The notes below the pieces were generated by a model. That model made no database searches. It saw only the letters and a list, made by a program, of their open reading frames with translations, and had not been told where the DNA came from. DNA of 5,768 bases from JAGMDK01 sp023128695 (GTDB lineage Bacteria; Planctomycetota; Phycisphaerae; UBA1845; Fen-1342). Made by a program: the position numbers and the translations under genes. The stretch covers positions 1 through 5,768 of the forward strand of contig DAOVQG010000300.1 of NCBI GenBank assembly GCA_030628805.1. Direction: 5' to 3'. Positions 4,532-5,768 of the stretch are shown here, piece by piece. Position 1 is the stretch's first letter, and each line of letters starts with the position of its first letter.

Positions 4532-5768
4532 ATGTCGCCAAAACACGGGAAAGTCGTCAGGCCGCGGGGCGGGGTGCGGGCCGGTACGCGGTCGCTGCGG
4601 GGCTGGAAGTGGAACGGCCGCGGCAAGCTGATTACGGAGCCGGTGCGCTGCCGGCGCGACGACTGGTACCTGGCCCGGGCTCGTTTGGCGAACGGTGCCC
4701 CGGTGGATCGAGCGACCCTGCTGCTGGTATTCCTGCGTGGCGACGAAGTGCTCACGCAGCGCTGCCTGCGCCTGCACGCTCCCGCCGGCAACCGTGCCGC
4801 GGACGAACTGTTGGGTTGGATAAAGACGCCTGAGGAGGCCACGCATTTTCAGCTCCGTGTGCCGGATCGCGCGATGGTCTCCCATCTTGAGGAAATCTTG
4901 TTCCAGGATGTCTCCGAGCGTGACCCGAAATGTCATCCGCTGGCCAACCTCCCGCGTTGGAGCGTGTACCGGCCGCCGTTCCCGATCCGCCGCGTGGTTT
5001 TGCCGGCATCACTGTATCAGTTGACGGACCTGCTCGATTGGTGCGAGTTCGAGTTACTCGAATCGCCCGCCTCACTCCGGAAGCTGAGCAAGCGGGTCCG
5101 CGGGGCGGCGTGCGTGCTGGACCCCCAGTGGGCGACAACCTTGCAACTCACGCTGCCGGATCTGGAGCATCTGGCGGAGGCTTCCTGGCTGATCGTCGAT
5201 CTGGACACGATTGCACGTCTTCTGAAAGAAGCGGGCGCGGCCGGGACCGAGGTGCTGACCCACTCCTCGGCCGACGGGATCATGTCCGCCCGCGTCGAAT
5301 ACGCCGACGTGCCGACCCGCGGCTTGGCGCTCCAGGACGTCGTGCCGTACACGACGACGGACGCGCAAGGCGGCTTCAGTATCCGGGTCCTCCGCGCCAA
5401 CCGCTCCTGGCGGCGCTACGCCGACGAGGTCGGGTTTGCGACGCTGCTCGCGAGCGAGACGCCCTGGGAGCAGCACCACGGGGACGTGCTCTCGGCGGCG
5501 CGGCCGGCCCGAGGCGGCGAGTTGATCGCGACCGACCTGCCGTGGCTCGTGGCCGGACGGTACGGGCCCCCATTGGCCCCTCGGATTGCCACGCATCTGC
5601 TCCGCATGCACCTGGGGGCGCCGCTTAAGGACCACGTGCAGTACTGGAACCGCTGGGATGACGGCAACGTCGTTGTCCGCGATATCAGTGATCTGGCCCG
5701 GCGGTACGCTCCGTTGCAGGCGGTTCGCTGGGCGTCGCCGGACGCGCGCCGCGCTCACCTGGGGATCA
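4532..5768 (+). CDS. Large unrecognised protein, 3' end outside the window
   Basis: ATG 4532, with GGGAG 5 nt upstream, opens a frame of 412 codons with no stop before the window edge. The codons are GC-rich at the third position and the overlapping minus-strand ORFs are shadows. The N-terminus is basic with no clear signal peptide. Residues about 24-115 look like a beta-rich domain with many aromatic residues (WKWNGRGK, DDWYLARARLANG, ATLLLVFLRGDEVL, HFQLRVPD). Residues about 145-240 are more helical (SLYQLTDLLDWCEFELLE, ASWLIVDLDTIARLLKEAG). Further on are alternating strands and helices including WRRYADEVGFATLL and IATHLLRMHLGAPL. There are no obvious membrane segments. I cannot assign a family or catalytic motif. 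It is divergent from the CPBP protease gene, across the MITE-like element, with its own predicted promoter, so it is probably independent of it. Confidence 0.82.
   Translation, partial: MSPKHGKVVRPRGGVRAGTRSLRGWKWNGRGKLITEPVRCRRDDWYLARARLANGAPVDRATLLLVFLRGDEVLTQRCLRLHAPAGNRAADELLGWIKTPEEATHFQLRVPDRAMVSHLEEILFQDVSERDPKCHPLANLPRWSVYRPPFPIRRVVLPASLYQLTDLLDWCEFELLESPASLRKLSKRVRGAACVLDPQWATTLQLTLPDLEHLAEASWLIVDLDTIARLLKEAGAAGTEVLTHSSADGIMSARVEYADVPTRGLALQDVVPYTTTDAQGGFSIRVLRANRSWRRYADEVGFATLLASETPWEQHHGDVLSAARPARGGELIATDLPWLVAGRYGPPLAPRIATHLLRMHLGAPLKDHVQYWNRWDDGNVVVRDISDLARRYAPLQAVRWASPDARRAHLGI

Noticed and set aside
4253..4936. Long minus-strand ORF (227 codons) opposite the right-edge gene
   Set aside because: It is Arg/Pro/Ala-rich shadow sequence overlapping the MITE-like element and the better-supported plus-strand gene with its ribosome binding site at 4522-4526.
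5072..5758. Minus-strand ORF of 228 codons and plus-strand ORF at 4930-5628
   Set aside because: Both overlap the uninterrupted 4532-5768 frame, are strongly Arg-rich and have no family features; they are typical of GC-rich shadow frames.

Overview
The window is GC-rich bacterial DNA with high-GC codon use, GTG as well as ATG starts and AGGAGG-type ribosome binding sites. A degenerate J-like protein with a C-terminal membrane anchor, dispersed GC-rich hairpin repeats and heptamer TCAGCNN clusters suggest a planctomycete or a relative. That assignment is an inference from style, since no rRNA or diagnostic marker is present.

Layout. Positions 1-950 hold a strong RNA-type hairpin (15-48), then a plus-strand reading frame (64-543) split by an in-frame TAG. 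Next is a poorly coding stretch with a 21-bp tandem repeat carrying two GTCCGGAC palindromes (761-803) and a small broken minus-strand frame. Positions 951-2687 read on the minus strand and look like a decayed Mu-type prophage remnant. It has an unrecognised gene (2687-2283), inverted heptamer repeat clusters (2201-2357), a small unrecognised gene (2097-1813), the N-terminal protease part of a Mu gpI-like protein (1806-1234), and an out-of-frame fragment (1352-951) that faintly resembles the C-terminus of a Mu gp29-type (DUF935) portal protein.

Positions 2951-3312 (plus) encode a short J-like, tail-anchored protein broken by one missing base near 3041. It converges on a complete minus-strand CPBP/Abi-type intramembrane protease (4272-3421), with a GC-rich hairpin between the two. 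The divergent region upstream of the protease holds a 111-bp MITE-like palindromic element (4327-4437) exactly flanked by a 9-bp direct repeat. A plausible promoter and a good ribosome binding site follow, and then a large unrecognised plus-strand gene that starts at 4532 and runs off the right edge.

The best-supported items are the CPBP protease, the gpI-like fragment, the long right-edge gene, the frameshifted J-like gene and the MITE with its target-site-like duplication. The left 3.3 kb has several independent reading-frame breaks. This fits a degenerating prophage/accessory island, although sequencing indels cannot be excluded from the sequence alone. I see no CRISPR array, tRNA, rRNA or complete transposase gene, and nothing that amounts to a clear new multi-gene system.
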